A stretch of 64,000 bases of DNA from CAVOGJ01 sp963700865 (lineage in GTDB: Bacteria > Planctomycetota > Planctomycetia > Pirellulales > Pirellulaceae): NCBI GenBank assembly GCA_963700865.1, contig CAVOZC010000018.1, positions 1,364,001 to 1,428,000 on the forward strand. The letters run 5' to 3'. The translations under genes were made by a program, and so were the position numbers. Below the pieces are notes generated by a model. The model ran no database searches, was not told where the DNA came from, and was given only the letters and a program-made list of their open reading frames with translations. Positions 55,438 through 64,000 of this stretch are shown here, piece by piece; the stretch's first letter is position 1, and each line of letters starts with the position of its first letter.

Positions 55438-58400
55438 ATGCGGAAGTTGCTGATCGCTGGTCTTGGCTGGGGGTGCCTCGTACATTTCGCCGGCTGCAAG
55501 CCATCGGGTCCCCCCGTGGAGGATGCGGCCGCTGTGGTGGCGGCGGAAGCCGCGCACGCTTCGTTCATCCCATCCGCCGAGACGATTGCCGAGCACAATC
55601 GGGGCGTCGCGCTGATGGGACAATTTAACTATGAGCAAGCGCATGACGTCTTCGCGCGGCTGGCCGAAGAGTTTCCCGCCTGGCAAGACGTGCGAGTCGA
55701 TCTGGCGATCAGTAAATTGAATCGGCGACAAGAGTCAGACGCTGAGGACGCCGAGCGAATTCTGGATGCCGTGATCGCGAAAGATCCCCAGAACCTCCGC
55801 GCAGAGTATTGCCGCGGCATTCTCATGCTCTACAACGGCGACGCCGAGCAGGCGCTGCCGTTGTTCCAGGCGGTGGCCGAGGCCGATCCGACCGACGCCT
55901 ACGCGGTGTACTACTGCGGCCAATGTCAGTTCGACAGTCGGGATTATGGGGCGGCACTCGAGCGCTTTCAGCGTGCCCAGTTGTTAGATCCCTATCTGCG
56001 CAGCGCCTACTACGGCGCCTTTCAGGCTCTGCAGCGGCTAAACCGCCGCGACGATGCCAAGTCGGAACTCGACATGTTCCAGAAACTGGCGGACAATCCC
56101 CAGGCCCGCTCGGCCGAGATCAAGTACTCCCGCATGGGGCCCAAAGCCGAGACCCGTGCCGTACGGCTGGCCGCCGCGTCGGTCCCCTCTCCTCCGTCGG
56201 GGCCGCCCTTTGCCGCCGCGGAAGTGCTGCCAATCGAGTCCGAGACGCCGATCCCGTGGGCGACCTTTGACGAGGATCAGCCCGCCGTCGTTACGGTTAG
56301 TGACATCGATGCCGACGGTCAGCGGGATCTGTTGATCGCCGGCGGGTTGGGCGAAGCGTCGCGGACGGCCGCCGTCTTGCTCCGCCGCGGGGAAACGTGG
56401 GAGTGGGCACGTGAGCACGCCTTGTCCGCGCTAACCGAGGTGAACGCCGTGCTGTGGGGGGACGTGGACAACGACGGTCGCTTGGACGCCTACATTTGTC
56501 GGCGGGGGCCCAATCAACTGTGGATGCAAGGGGACGACGGCTGGAAGGATGCCACCGAGACTTCCCGGACCGCGGGTGGCGACCATGATACGATCGATGG
56601 GGCTCTGTTCGACGCCGACCATGATGGCGATCTTGATATTTGGTTGATTCACCGCGACAGCCCCAATGAACTTTTGAACAACAACCTGGATGGAACATTT
56701 CGGTCCCTGGCGGCATCTCAAGGAATCGCCGGCAATGCGAAGGCTCGTCGCGGAATCGCCGTGGCAGACCTCGACAACGATCGAGACGCGGATGTCGTTG
56801 TGCTGCATCAAACGCCCAGCCATGAGGTGTACCTGAACGATCGCCTCTGGAATTATTCACCGGCCGGCGAGGGATTTGCCGCTTTTCAGGCCGCACCCTG
56901 TTTCGCGGTCGTGGCGGCCGACGAACAAGCCACGGGCAGTGTTTCCCTCTTCACCAGTTCGCCGCGAGGCGTCGAGCGCTGGACGGCAAACGAGCGCGGT
57001 GAGTGGACTTCCCAATTCGTTGTCGCCGGAACTGTTGCGGAGGGTCCGCTCGCCGTGCAGGACATCGATGGCGACGGAAGGGCCGACATCGTGTTCACGA
57101 CGGCGGACGGTTGGGGGATAGCCACCGCGAACGCCACGCACCATTTTCCCGCGCCCGAGGGGCAGTTGCTGGGACCATGGGCGCTGGCCGTACTCGATCA
57201 GGACCGCGGTTATTCACTGGTGGCCCCCGTTCCTGGCGGACCGCCACTCGTCTGGCATCCGGGTCCGGGACGGTATGGCTTTACACTGCTGGAGTTTACC
57301 GGTCGGGAGAATCGAGCCGACGAAATGCGTTCGAATGCCTCGGGCATCGGCATCCGAGCCGCGGCGCGGATCGGTGATCGCTGGACCGCACTCCAGACGT
57401 TTCGTGATCAATCGGGGCCAGGGCAGAGTCGCCAACCGGTCCCCGTCGGATTGGGGTCGGCCGACACCATCGACTATATGTATCTGCTTTGGCCAGACGG
57501 ATTGTTTCAGACCGAGCTGGGGCTGGCGGCCGGGCAACCGCATCGGATTGAGGAAACGCAGCGGCAAGTCAGCAGCTGCCCCGTGCTGTTCGTCTGGGAC
57601 GGGAGTGAGTACCAGTTTGTCACGGACATGCTGGGGGTTGGTGGATTGGGATTCAATCTGTCCAACGGCGTCTATGGCGAGCCGCGACCGTGGGAGTTTC
57701 TCTTGCTGCCCGACGAACTGATCGCGGCGGAACCCGTGGCACCCATCGCGATGGTCGTGGGGGAACCGATGGAGGAGGCATGCTATCTCGACCAGGTGCG
57801 ATTGTGGGCCATCGAGTTACCGCCCGGTTGGCACGTGGTGGTTGATGAGCGGCAGTCGACGGGCGAGCCGTTGGCCACCGGCGAGCGACTCTGTTACCGC
57901 GATGCCTGGATGCCAATCTTAGCGGAAACCGATCAAGGGCAAGATGTGCTGGAACGCGTGTTGCACGCCGATGAACTCCCCGTGCCCGTTAGTGAAAAAG
58001 ACTCCCGCTTTGTGGCCTTCGCCAAGCCCCACTCGCTGATCCTCGAATTTGCGGCGCCCATCGATCGACTTCAGCGGCCGACACTCATCATGGACGCCTG
58101 GGTGGAGTATCCCTATTCGCAAACGATGTTCGCGGCCTGGCAGGCGGGGCGCCCCACGACGCGGCGACGCTCGAGGCACGTGCGGCCGATGGTGCCTGGC
58201 ACATCGTCTATGAGAAATTTGGCTATCCGGCCGGGATGCCCAGGCAGATGGCACTCCCCATCGATACCGAGCGACTGCCCCCAGGCACCACGCAACTCCG
58301 CTTGTCGTCGAGCATGCAGATCTTTTGGGATCGTATTTGTCTGGCGGATGTAAGGCCGTGTCCGGAGGTCGTCGAGTCCGAATGCCGGCTGCGGTCGGCG

Positions 58401-58811
58401 AGTGCCCGCGAGGTCGGTTTCCCGCAGCGAACATACGAGGCCTATCGTCGGCCGCGGTTCGATTATCAGCGTCGGCAACCACTGTGGGACACACGACACC
58501 AGTCCGGATGGTACTCCAATTTCGGTTCGGTGCTGCCGCTGGTTCGTGATGCCGATGATGCCGTGGCCATTATCGGGCCCGGCGAGGAGATCGCTGTCGA
58601 GTTCGATCCGCCGGCCTATCCGTTGTCACCAGGCTGGACGCGTCGCTATGTGCTGGAGAGTCGCGGTTGGTGCAAGGATATGGACCTGTACACGCAGCAG
58701 GGGGAGACATTGACCCCACTGCCACGCACCAGGCCGCTGGACGCGGCGTCGGAGGAGCGGCGCGAGCAGTTGCACCGCACGTACAATCAACGCTACCGAG
58801 TTGGCAGTTGA
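55438..58811 (+). CDS. CRTAC/UnbV-type lipoprotein with TPR and FG-GAP repeats (frameshifted)
   Basis: A ~1124-residue exported lipoprotein. The N-terminus GWGCLVHFAGCKPSG carries a lipobox ending in Cys. TPR region (residues ~55-210, e.g. AEYCRGILMLYNGDAEQALP), then FG-GAP/VCBS repeats with calcium loops (DIDADGQRD, DVDNDGRLD, DADHDGDLD, DIDGDGRAD), and an ASPIC/UnbV-like stretch (ASGIGIRAAARIGDRWTALQ, TIDYMYLLWPDGLFQ). An uncharacterised ~400-residue C-terminal domain follows (VLFVWDGSEYQFVTDMLGVG). The frame breaks near 58150 (AWQAG then HDAATLEARAADGAWH). Likely periplasmic or surface adhesion/scaffold protein. Confidence 0.8.
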
Positions 58812-58898
58812 TGGGCTGTCGAAATCATGATTTCGGTGCGCCCGAGTCCATTTTCGCTCGCCGACCCTGGCGGGCTGGGAAAAACACGGGTGCCTTTC

Positions 58899-59516
58899 TT
58901 ACGCTCGACTGTGATGGAGGTACGTCGGCCAGTCGGGTTGGTACGAATCGGCCTGGTTGCCCCAGGTATGCCAGCGGGCGCTATGCGTCCCGCGAGCAAA
59001 TAGTTCCAGGTAAGGGCCCGGGCTACAACGCTCGATGATGTCATATAGCTCATCCGGCTTGCGCGAGTGCTCACGTTTTCGCGTGCGGATGATGTTGACT
59101 TGTGTCCGTCCGGGATCGGCCGTTCGCAACTTTCCCCGCACTCCGAACAAAATGAGCTCCGTCGTGTTGCGAAAGTAAAAGCCGACACCGCGACCGTCCG
59201 GTTGGCCATCCTTACGTACTTTGTGCCACACGAGATTCGTCTTGTACTGAAACCCCCAGGCCGCCATGACCTGCAAGCCTTCGTTCAACAGCGCATTGGG
59301 CACCCACAAGTAAAGGTGAGCGTTCGGCAGGCAGCGGTCGGCCACGGGTAAGTCGATTAACTCGGGCAGCGTGAGCGTCGCATAGCGATTCAGTCGCCGA
59401 TGCTCGGGCGCCATTTTCCCCGTGCGATTCGCGAATTGCCAGGGCGGGTCGGCCAGCACCGTACCCACGGTCAGCTGGCCGCATTTTTTCATAAAGTCGC
59501 GGGCGGCTGAGTTCAT
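58899..59516 (-). CDS. MT-A70 family adenine methyltransferase
   Basis: A 205-residue protein with the catalytic DPPW at 23-26 (VLADPPWQFAN), the MT-A70 blocks RYATLTLPELIDLPV, HLYLWVPNALLNEGL and TNLVWHKVRKDGQPDGRGVG, and the SAM-binding GPYLELFARG. The bacterial family mostly methylates adenine N6 in DNA or RNA and often occurs in phages or mobile elements. No restriction enzyme or phage gene is adjacent, so it is an orphan methyltransferase here. Divergent from the zf-TFIIB gene. Confidence 0.88.
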   Translation of the reverse strand: MNSAARDFMKKCGQLTVGTVLADPPWQFANRTGKMAPEHRRLNRYATLTLPELIDLPVADRCLPNAHLYLWVPNALLNEGLQVMAAWGFQYKTNLVWHKVRKDGQPDGRGVGFYFRNTTELILFGVRGKLRTADPGRTQVNIIRTRKREHSRKPDELYDIIERCSPGPYLELFARGTHSARWHTWGNQADSYQPDWPTYLHHSRA

Positions 59517-59630
59517 GGCTCGCTATCCCTCTCACCATATGGATCCATACCCTGCCCGCGGCTGCAACTTCGCCGGCACTGCGACATGGTATACAATGTC
59601 GGCGCATACCGACCACCCAGGAGCCGCACG

Positions 59631-60011
59631 ATGGCCGATTGTCCCCATTGTCGCATGACGCTACAGCCGCAGACGTACGAAGGCACGCAAGTCCTGTTTT
59701 GCCCGGTGTGCTGGGGACATTGGTTGAACAACCTTGCCTTGGCCACGATTTTGGCCAAGCATGACTACGGCTTCAGCCGCGATGAACGTGAGGTTGTCCT
59801 GGCCGGGTGGGTGCATATCGAGGGAGATGTGCGTGAGTACGACAAGTCCAGCCTGGCTTGTCCCGACTGTGGCCAGTCCATGACCGAGTCGATGTTTGCC
59901 GACAATTGTCCCGTGCTGGTCGATCGATGTCCCGAGCATGGCACGTGGCTCGACGCGGGCGAGATCAAGAAAATCCAGGTCTTCGTCGAGCAACGGCCGG
60001 CTTCCGGCTAG
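59631..60011 (+). CDS. Small zf-TFIIB-type zinc ribbon protein
   Basis: A 126-residue protein with two zinc-ribbon half sites, MADCPHCRMTLQ with FCPVCWGHWLN and ACPDCGQSMTES with DRCPEHGTWLDAGEI. The CPxC...CxGxWLD pattern is the transcription-factor-zinc-finger (zf-TFIIB) domain, occurring in small bacterial proteins of unknown function. The second site has CPEH, with His in place of a Cys. ATG 59631 begins the first CxxC closely; GGAG is upstream. Confidence 0.85.
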   Translation: MADCPHCRMTLQPQTYEGTQVLFCPVCWGHWLNNLALATILAKHDYGFSRDEREVVLAGWVHIEGDVREYDKSSLACPDCGQSMTESMFADNCPVLVDRCPEHGTWLDAGEIKKIQVFVEQRPASG

Positions 60012-60427
60012 GGATGGTTCCTGCCGCGGGGGATGCCTCTCCCGGCCCTGTCCGCCGCAGGCCCAGGCAAGCCCGGCCAAGTGGGGCTTCGATACGTCGA
60101 GTTTTGCTCAGACTCGGGCGGGCATTTCACCAGGTGGCTTTTCGTCACCATCCGTGGCGGCCGAGCATCGTTTTCTGCGAATCAACGCCTATAATGAGCC
60201 GGATTGCCGAAGGGCAAGCGGCGGCCCCGCTTGCGGTGGGCAGGGAGATGGGCGTCCCGAGAAGGATCTTTTGGACGCGACGGAGCGCCGTGAGCTATAC
60301 TACGAGGCCGATCCCACTGGCCACTTTTTCACGATACCACGCGCCGGTCCCGTCCCGCGATTCCCCCGCGGCAAGAGGCCACGCACTGCTTGTTGGGCAT
60401 TGCCCTTGCGCGGGGAGAACGATCATC
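60012..60427. other. Intergenic region upstream of the 744-residue exported protein
   Basis: No gene recognised in 416 bp on either strand. Frames are open through it, but without any protein family, RBS or composition typical of coding sequence. No tandem repeats seen. Confidence 0.5.
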
Positions 60428-62662
60428 ATGCGGCTCCAAACCACTGCCTCTCGTCGCTTCATCCTTCGGCTCCTGATCTGCGGTTGTCTGCTGCCGACTT
60501 CCGGTCTTCTCGCCGTGCGCCTCGCGCTGGCCGATCCGCCGCCAGCCACCGCGCCGCCCGCCAGTGCCGAGTCCGCGCAGCCTGCCCCGGACGAGAACGT
60601 TTCGGACAAAGCCACCGAGGCGGACGCCAAGGATCCGGAGGGACCGGTAGAGGATTCCCAGTCCAAAGCAGGGGTGGAGGATTCCCCACCCGAGGAAGCA
60701 TCTCAGCCGCCGCAGCCCGCCAAGGCGCAGCCGCCAGCGGAGGTGAAGGCCAAGTTTCAACTCACCGTCCCCTCGACGCGGATGTTCTGGGACAAGTTCG
60801 ATCAGTCAAAAATCGGTCAGCTCCTGGCCCATGTGGGCCGGGTGAGCGAGCAGATTCGTGAGGAGGAGTCGTACGATGAAGGTCAACCGCGGGGCGAGTG
60901 GCGCGATGTGCTGCAAGTCATTCGCAACTGGCCCGAAACTCGTTTGCGGCTGGCCGTCTTTACGCCCGATGTGAATGGTGAAGCTCGCTGGGCGGTGGAG
61001 ATCGGCTTGCCGGTAGAGCAGGTCCACGGTCTGATCTCGGAATTGGCCGCTGGCGGGGAACACGCCGAATTCTTTGCAGGCTTGACCGATACGCTCGTGG
61101 ACGGCGAATTCGTGTATCGCTTTGACGAGACGGTCATTGCCATCCTCAAGTCGTCTGGCGACCAGGCATGCTTTGTGCGGTCGCATGCCGAGGTCCAGTT
61201 GCCAACGAAGTTTTTTGATGGCGTCTCGGGGGATGGTGACCCGGTCCTCGCGGCTCGCCTCGAGTTGGCTACGACGGAAAAAGACAGCGGCGGCACGTTC
61301 TTATCCAGTTTCAAGTTGGTCACGTTTGTTGATTACACCACCCGCATCGACGACGCCGGAGTGTGGCATGATCAATTGCGAGCCGGCTGGCCGATGGTCT
61401 CCTGGTTGACGGTCAAGGCGCTACTGGGACAGCCGGCTCAGTCCTTCTACGTGCCGTCCGATGCCTTTCTTGGTGCGGTACTCGACGCCAGCGGGTCCAA
61501 GACGCTGCTCGAACAGTCGGCCGGGCTGAGGCTAAAAAAATCAAGTGCTACCGATGGGCCCATCGAGCGCTTTGGTGGCGACGAAGTGCTGTTGACCGTG
61601 CTGCCGGGAGTCGGTTTTCTTCCGGCACCAGAGATTGTGGCACAGTGTCGCATTCGCAATCGCGATCGATTTATCGAGGTGCTAACAGAGCGGATCGCCG
61701 CCCTCGACAAGGAAGCCGCGGAAAACGAACAGGAACCGAGTTGGCATCAAGTCGAGGTGCGGGACCACCGCGTGTTCTGGTGTGATCTCGCCGGCCGCGG
61801 CACAGGCAGCGTTCTGCCCTTCTTGATGCGGCCGGTGGTCTTTGTCCAGCGAGCTGAGGATCAAAAGGGACGCGAGCGAGACTTTTTGATTGCCGGATGG
61901 ACGAGTACCAATCCGGAGCGATTTGTGGAACGCTGGCTGGATCGGCCTCGTGACCAGCCCGAACTCCGCTTCCTGCCGTCGTCGCGCAAATACAACCTCG
62001 AGGCCTGGGTCCACTGGCAACAGCTGTACGATTGGATCCATCCTTACGTCAATCTCGGGCTGAGTGAGATCAGCATCGATGCCATTCTGGACGATGAGCT
62101 TGGGGCGGATATCCCGGATGCCAGTATCAGTGGTGAGATCAAGATGGCCGGCATGATTGTGTCGCACACAGGCCCCGTGCCGCTGGGGATCCTGGCGGTG
62201 CCCGCGATGGCTTCGGCCAGCCTGCAGGAGACCCGCAATAGTGATCTGGCACGTGAGCGCATGGCACGCCGACAATTGCAAGTACTGTATCACCACTGCC
62301 GGCTTTTTCACCAAGACACCGGGCGTTGGCCCGTGAGGGTGGCGGAACTCGATGGCTATGTCGATTTCGCCGGAAACAAACAGCTGCTCAAATTGCAGGA
62401 ATCGTCCCGCAAGCGGTTTGGTAAGTTGTTCAGTCGGATTTTTTCTGGCGGAGACGAGGATGGCGACAAACAAAAAGAAGACGATGCGGAGGACGCACCG
62501 GAGTCGGTCTACGATGTGGACGACAGCATTTACGAAGTTGAGTGGGATGACGGCGTCTGGCAACTGGGCTATGCGCCGGGCCAGTTAGAACACCTCAAGC
62601 GACTCTATATTGACGTGAATGGTGTGGTACACCGAGAGAAAAAAGCGGCGACTTCCCCGTGA
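60428..62662 (+). CDS. Large exported protein, unknown function
   Basis: A 744-residue protein. Signal peptide (RRFILRLLICGCLLPTSGLL), a long Pro/Ala/Glu-rich linker (residues ~40-110), then a mixed globular domain (FQLTVPSTRMFWDKFDQSKI to VPLGILAVPAMASASLQETR). The late segment YHHCRLFHQDTGRWPVRVAE resembles helices before a pseudopilin-like C-terminus found in other planctomycete proteins. Acidic stretch near the end (DEDGDKQKEDDAEDAPESVY). No catalytic motif found. Same strand as the SppA-like gene 121 bp downstream, so possibly co-transcribed. Confidence 0.75.
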   Translation: MRLQTTASRRFILRLLICGCLLPTSGLLAVRLALADPPPATAPPASAESAQPAPDENVSDKATEADAKDPEGPVEDSQSKAGVEDSPPEEASQPPQPAKAQPPAEVKAKFQLTVPSTRMFWDKFDQSKIGQLLAHVGRVSEQIREEESYDEGQPRGEWRDVLQVIRNWPETRLRLAVFTPDVNGEARWAVEIGLPVEQVHGLISELAAGGEHAEFFAGLTDTLVDGEFVYRFDETVIAILKSSGDQACFVRSHAEVQLPTKFFDGVSGDGDPVLAARLELATTEKDSGGTFLSSFKLVTFVDYTTRIDDAGVWHDQLRAGWPMVSWLTVKALLGQPAQSFYVPSDAFLGAVLDASGSKTLLEQSAGLRLKKSSATDGPIERFGGDEVLLTVLPGVGFLPAPEIVAQCRIRNRDRFIEVLTERIAALDKEAAENEQEPSWHQVEVRDHRVFWCDLAGRGTGSVLPFLMRPVVFVQRAEDQKGRERDFLIAGWTSTNPERFVERWLDRPRDQPELRFLPSSRKYNLEAWVHWQQLYDWIHPYVNLGLSEISIDAILDDELGADIPDASISGEIKMAGMIVSHTGPVPLGILAVPAMASASLQETRNSDLARERMARRQLQVLYHHCRLFHQDTGRWPVRVAELDGYVDFAGNKQLLKLQESSRKRFGKLFSRIFSGGDEDGDKQKEDDAEDAPESVYDVDDSIYEVEWDDGVWQLGYAPGQLEHLKRLYIDVNGVVHREKKAATSP

Positions 62663-62783
62663 ACCCGGCGGGGCCATCGGTTGCCGCAGGGCCCCTCGGC
62701 GGAGCGTATGGCACACGACGCTCGCGAACGACCATCAAAACGAAACAAGAACCCATACGACCACAACTCTTGAGGACCTTTCC

Positions 62784-64000
62784 ATGCGACGACGACTGAC
62801 CACCATTCATTGGCTGATGATCCTTGCCTTGGGACTCGGTGCGACCGCGACCTGGGCCGCGGAAGAAAAACCAAAGGAAGATTCCGCCAAGGCGGCCGCC
62901 AGCGAGAAAGAGTCCGGCGGCCAAATAGTCGGCGGACGACAAGAAATCCAGTGACAAAGAAGATGCCAAGAAAACGACGAAGAAAACCATTCCCGGACTG
63001 GCCGAATTGCGGATTGACGAAAAGACGATCGCGGCCCGGGCACTCAATTTGCCCATTCCTGGCTCGGGACAGACCGTGCAGGACCTGCTGGAGAAAATGA
63101 AAAAGTGGCAAAAAGACGAGAAGGTGGCGGCCGTGCTGCTTGATCTGGGGCCGGTCGGTCTAAGTTTGCCCGACGTGGAAGAGCTGCGAGGCTCTATCAA
63201 GGAACTCTCCGCCAGCGGGAAGAAAATCGTCGCCTTTCTCAACGGTGGTAACGCCAATGCCTATCTATTGGCGGCCGGCGCGGATGAAATTGCCATGGCA
63301 CCCACAGGCAGTATGGAAATCGCCGGGATCGGTCGGCTGTTTGCCTTCGAAAAAGGTTATCAGGAAATGATGGGCAACGAGTTCCAGGTCATTACGGCCG
63401 GGAAGTACAAGTATCCAGGTTTTCTGAATCGTCGCGGGCCGGATGAGTTCTTTCAGGAGGAGTTTGGTGCGATTCTCGATAGCTGGTTCGATACCTATGT
63501 CGGCATCATCGCCGAAGGTCGTGATCTGAAGCCGGAAAAAGTGCGGGAACTGATCAATCATGCCCTCTACAACGCGCCGCAAGCGCAACAGAACGGCCTG
63601 GTCGATGTGGTGGCCTACTACGACGATTATCGTGAGCGTCTTCTCAAGCGGGACAAGCTGAAGCGCTACAGTGACTCGGAGCGCGACAAGCTGGAGGACA
63701 TCAACTCGGTGCAGGATCTGGTCGAATGGATGAACGACCGCATGAAAGAAGCGGCGAAGGAACGAGAGGCGGTCGGTCCGAAGATCGCCGTGCTGCACGC
63801 TCGGGGTCCGATTGTCGATATGAATCTCGGCGCGGCCGTCGCATCGCAGATGATCTGCCGCGATGACTTTGCCAAGGTTGTGGATCAACTCCGCCGCAAC
63901 GAATCGATCAAGGCCGTGGTGCTCCGCGTCGATTCGCCCGGTGGTTCGGGATACGCGTCGGACATCATTTGGAAGGCCTTACGAAAGCTCGACGACGAAA
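62784..64000 (+). CDS. sppA: SppA-like S49 signal peptide peptidase (partial, one frameshift)
   Basis: Membrane-associated protease degrading signal peptides; the gene runs off the right edge. Signal anchor LMILALGLGATATWAAEE, a Lys-rich linker, then the first S49 half (LNLPIPGSGQTVQDLLEKMK, VVAFLNGGNANAYLLAAGAD, ITAGKYKYPGFLNRRG holding the region of the catalytic Lys) and the start of the second (IAVLHARGPIVDM, then VDSPGGSGYASDIIW with the catalytic Ser). The frame breaks near 62935: GGRQEIQ then stop, whereas SADDKKSSDKEDAKKTTKKT continues in another frame with no stop to the window end. GAGGA 7 nt before the ATG supports the start. Confidence 0.82.

Overview
The window looks like a chromosomal segment of a GC-rich planctomycete, most likely of the Pirellulales or a related group. 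The call rests on a DUF1559 pseudopilin-like protein with an H-x9-DG motif, the plant/planctomycete-type LL-diaminopimelate aminotransferase, a CRTAC/UnbV-type lipoprotein, PQQ-propeller, EF-hand and TPR proteins, an Lpg1974-like outer membrane protein, single genes on alternating strands, and many intergenic repeat families. This is inference from gene content; no 16S rRNA lies in the window.

Layout. 1-8.5 kb: purL (partial, with a PurS-like N-terminus), tyrA, an HxlR regulator divergent from a 4Fe-4S/SCP2 protein with two palindromes between them, an HtrA-like protease, a GT87 glycosyltransferase and thrS. 8.6-10.6 kb: tRNA-Val(GAC) followed by eight 223-bp repeats, each able to fold into a closed cloverleaf. 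10.6-31.3 kb: universal stress protein, TPR protein, nitroreductase-hemW, uracil-DNA glycosylase, der, DUF481 protein, M48 protease pair, PQQ-propeller protein, PilZ-like protein, thioester-reductase-like SDR, transglutaminase/TPR protein, porin O/P, dapL, EF-hand protein and an outer membrane barrel. 31.6-37.5 kb: PAS-GAF-REC signalling protein, metallophosphoesterase, DUF3592 protein, cytochrome-like protein and a TPR protein. 37.6-39.6 kb: a second, ~456-bp tandem array. 40-51.3 kb: DUF1559 protein, vWA protein, FAD oxidoreductase, EamA transporter, two RNA methyltransferases, a HEAT/LRR/PDZ-like protein and a sugar epimerase. 51.4-58.8 kb: a co-directional run scpB, rpe, degenerate histidine phosphatase, accD, Ser/Thr kinase, CRTAC lipoprotein. 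58.9-64 kb: MT-A70 methyltransferase, zf-TFIIB protein, a large exported protein and an SppA-like protease cut by the window end.

Working together. Most genes are housekeeping or envelope functions. The tightest coupling is by overlapping stop/start codons: nitroreductase-hemW, small membrane protein-M48 protease, the 49.8-kb protein-epimerase pair, and phosphatase-accD. Dispersed palindromic elements built on GTGGCTG occupy at least five intergenic sites.

Data-quality warning. At least 21 single-base indels break 15 genes, including essential purL, thrS and der. In nearly all of them the remainder of the protein continues intact in another frame, so I treat them as probable sequence errors and annotate the genes across the breaks.
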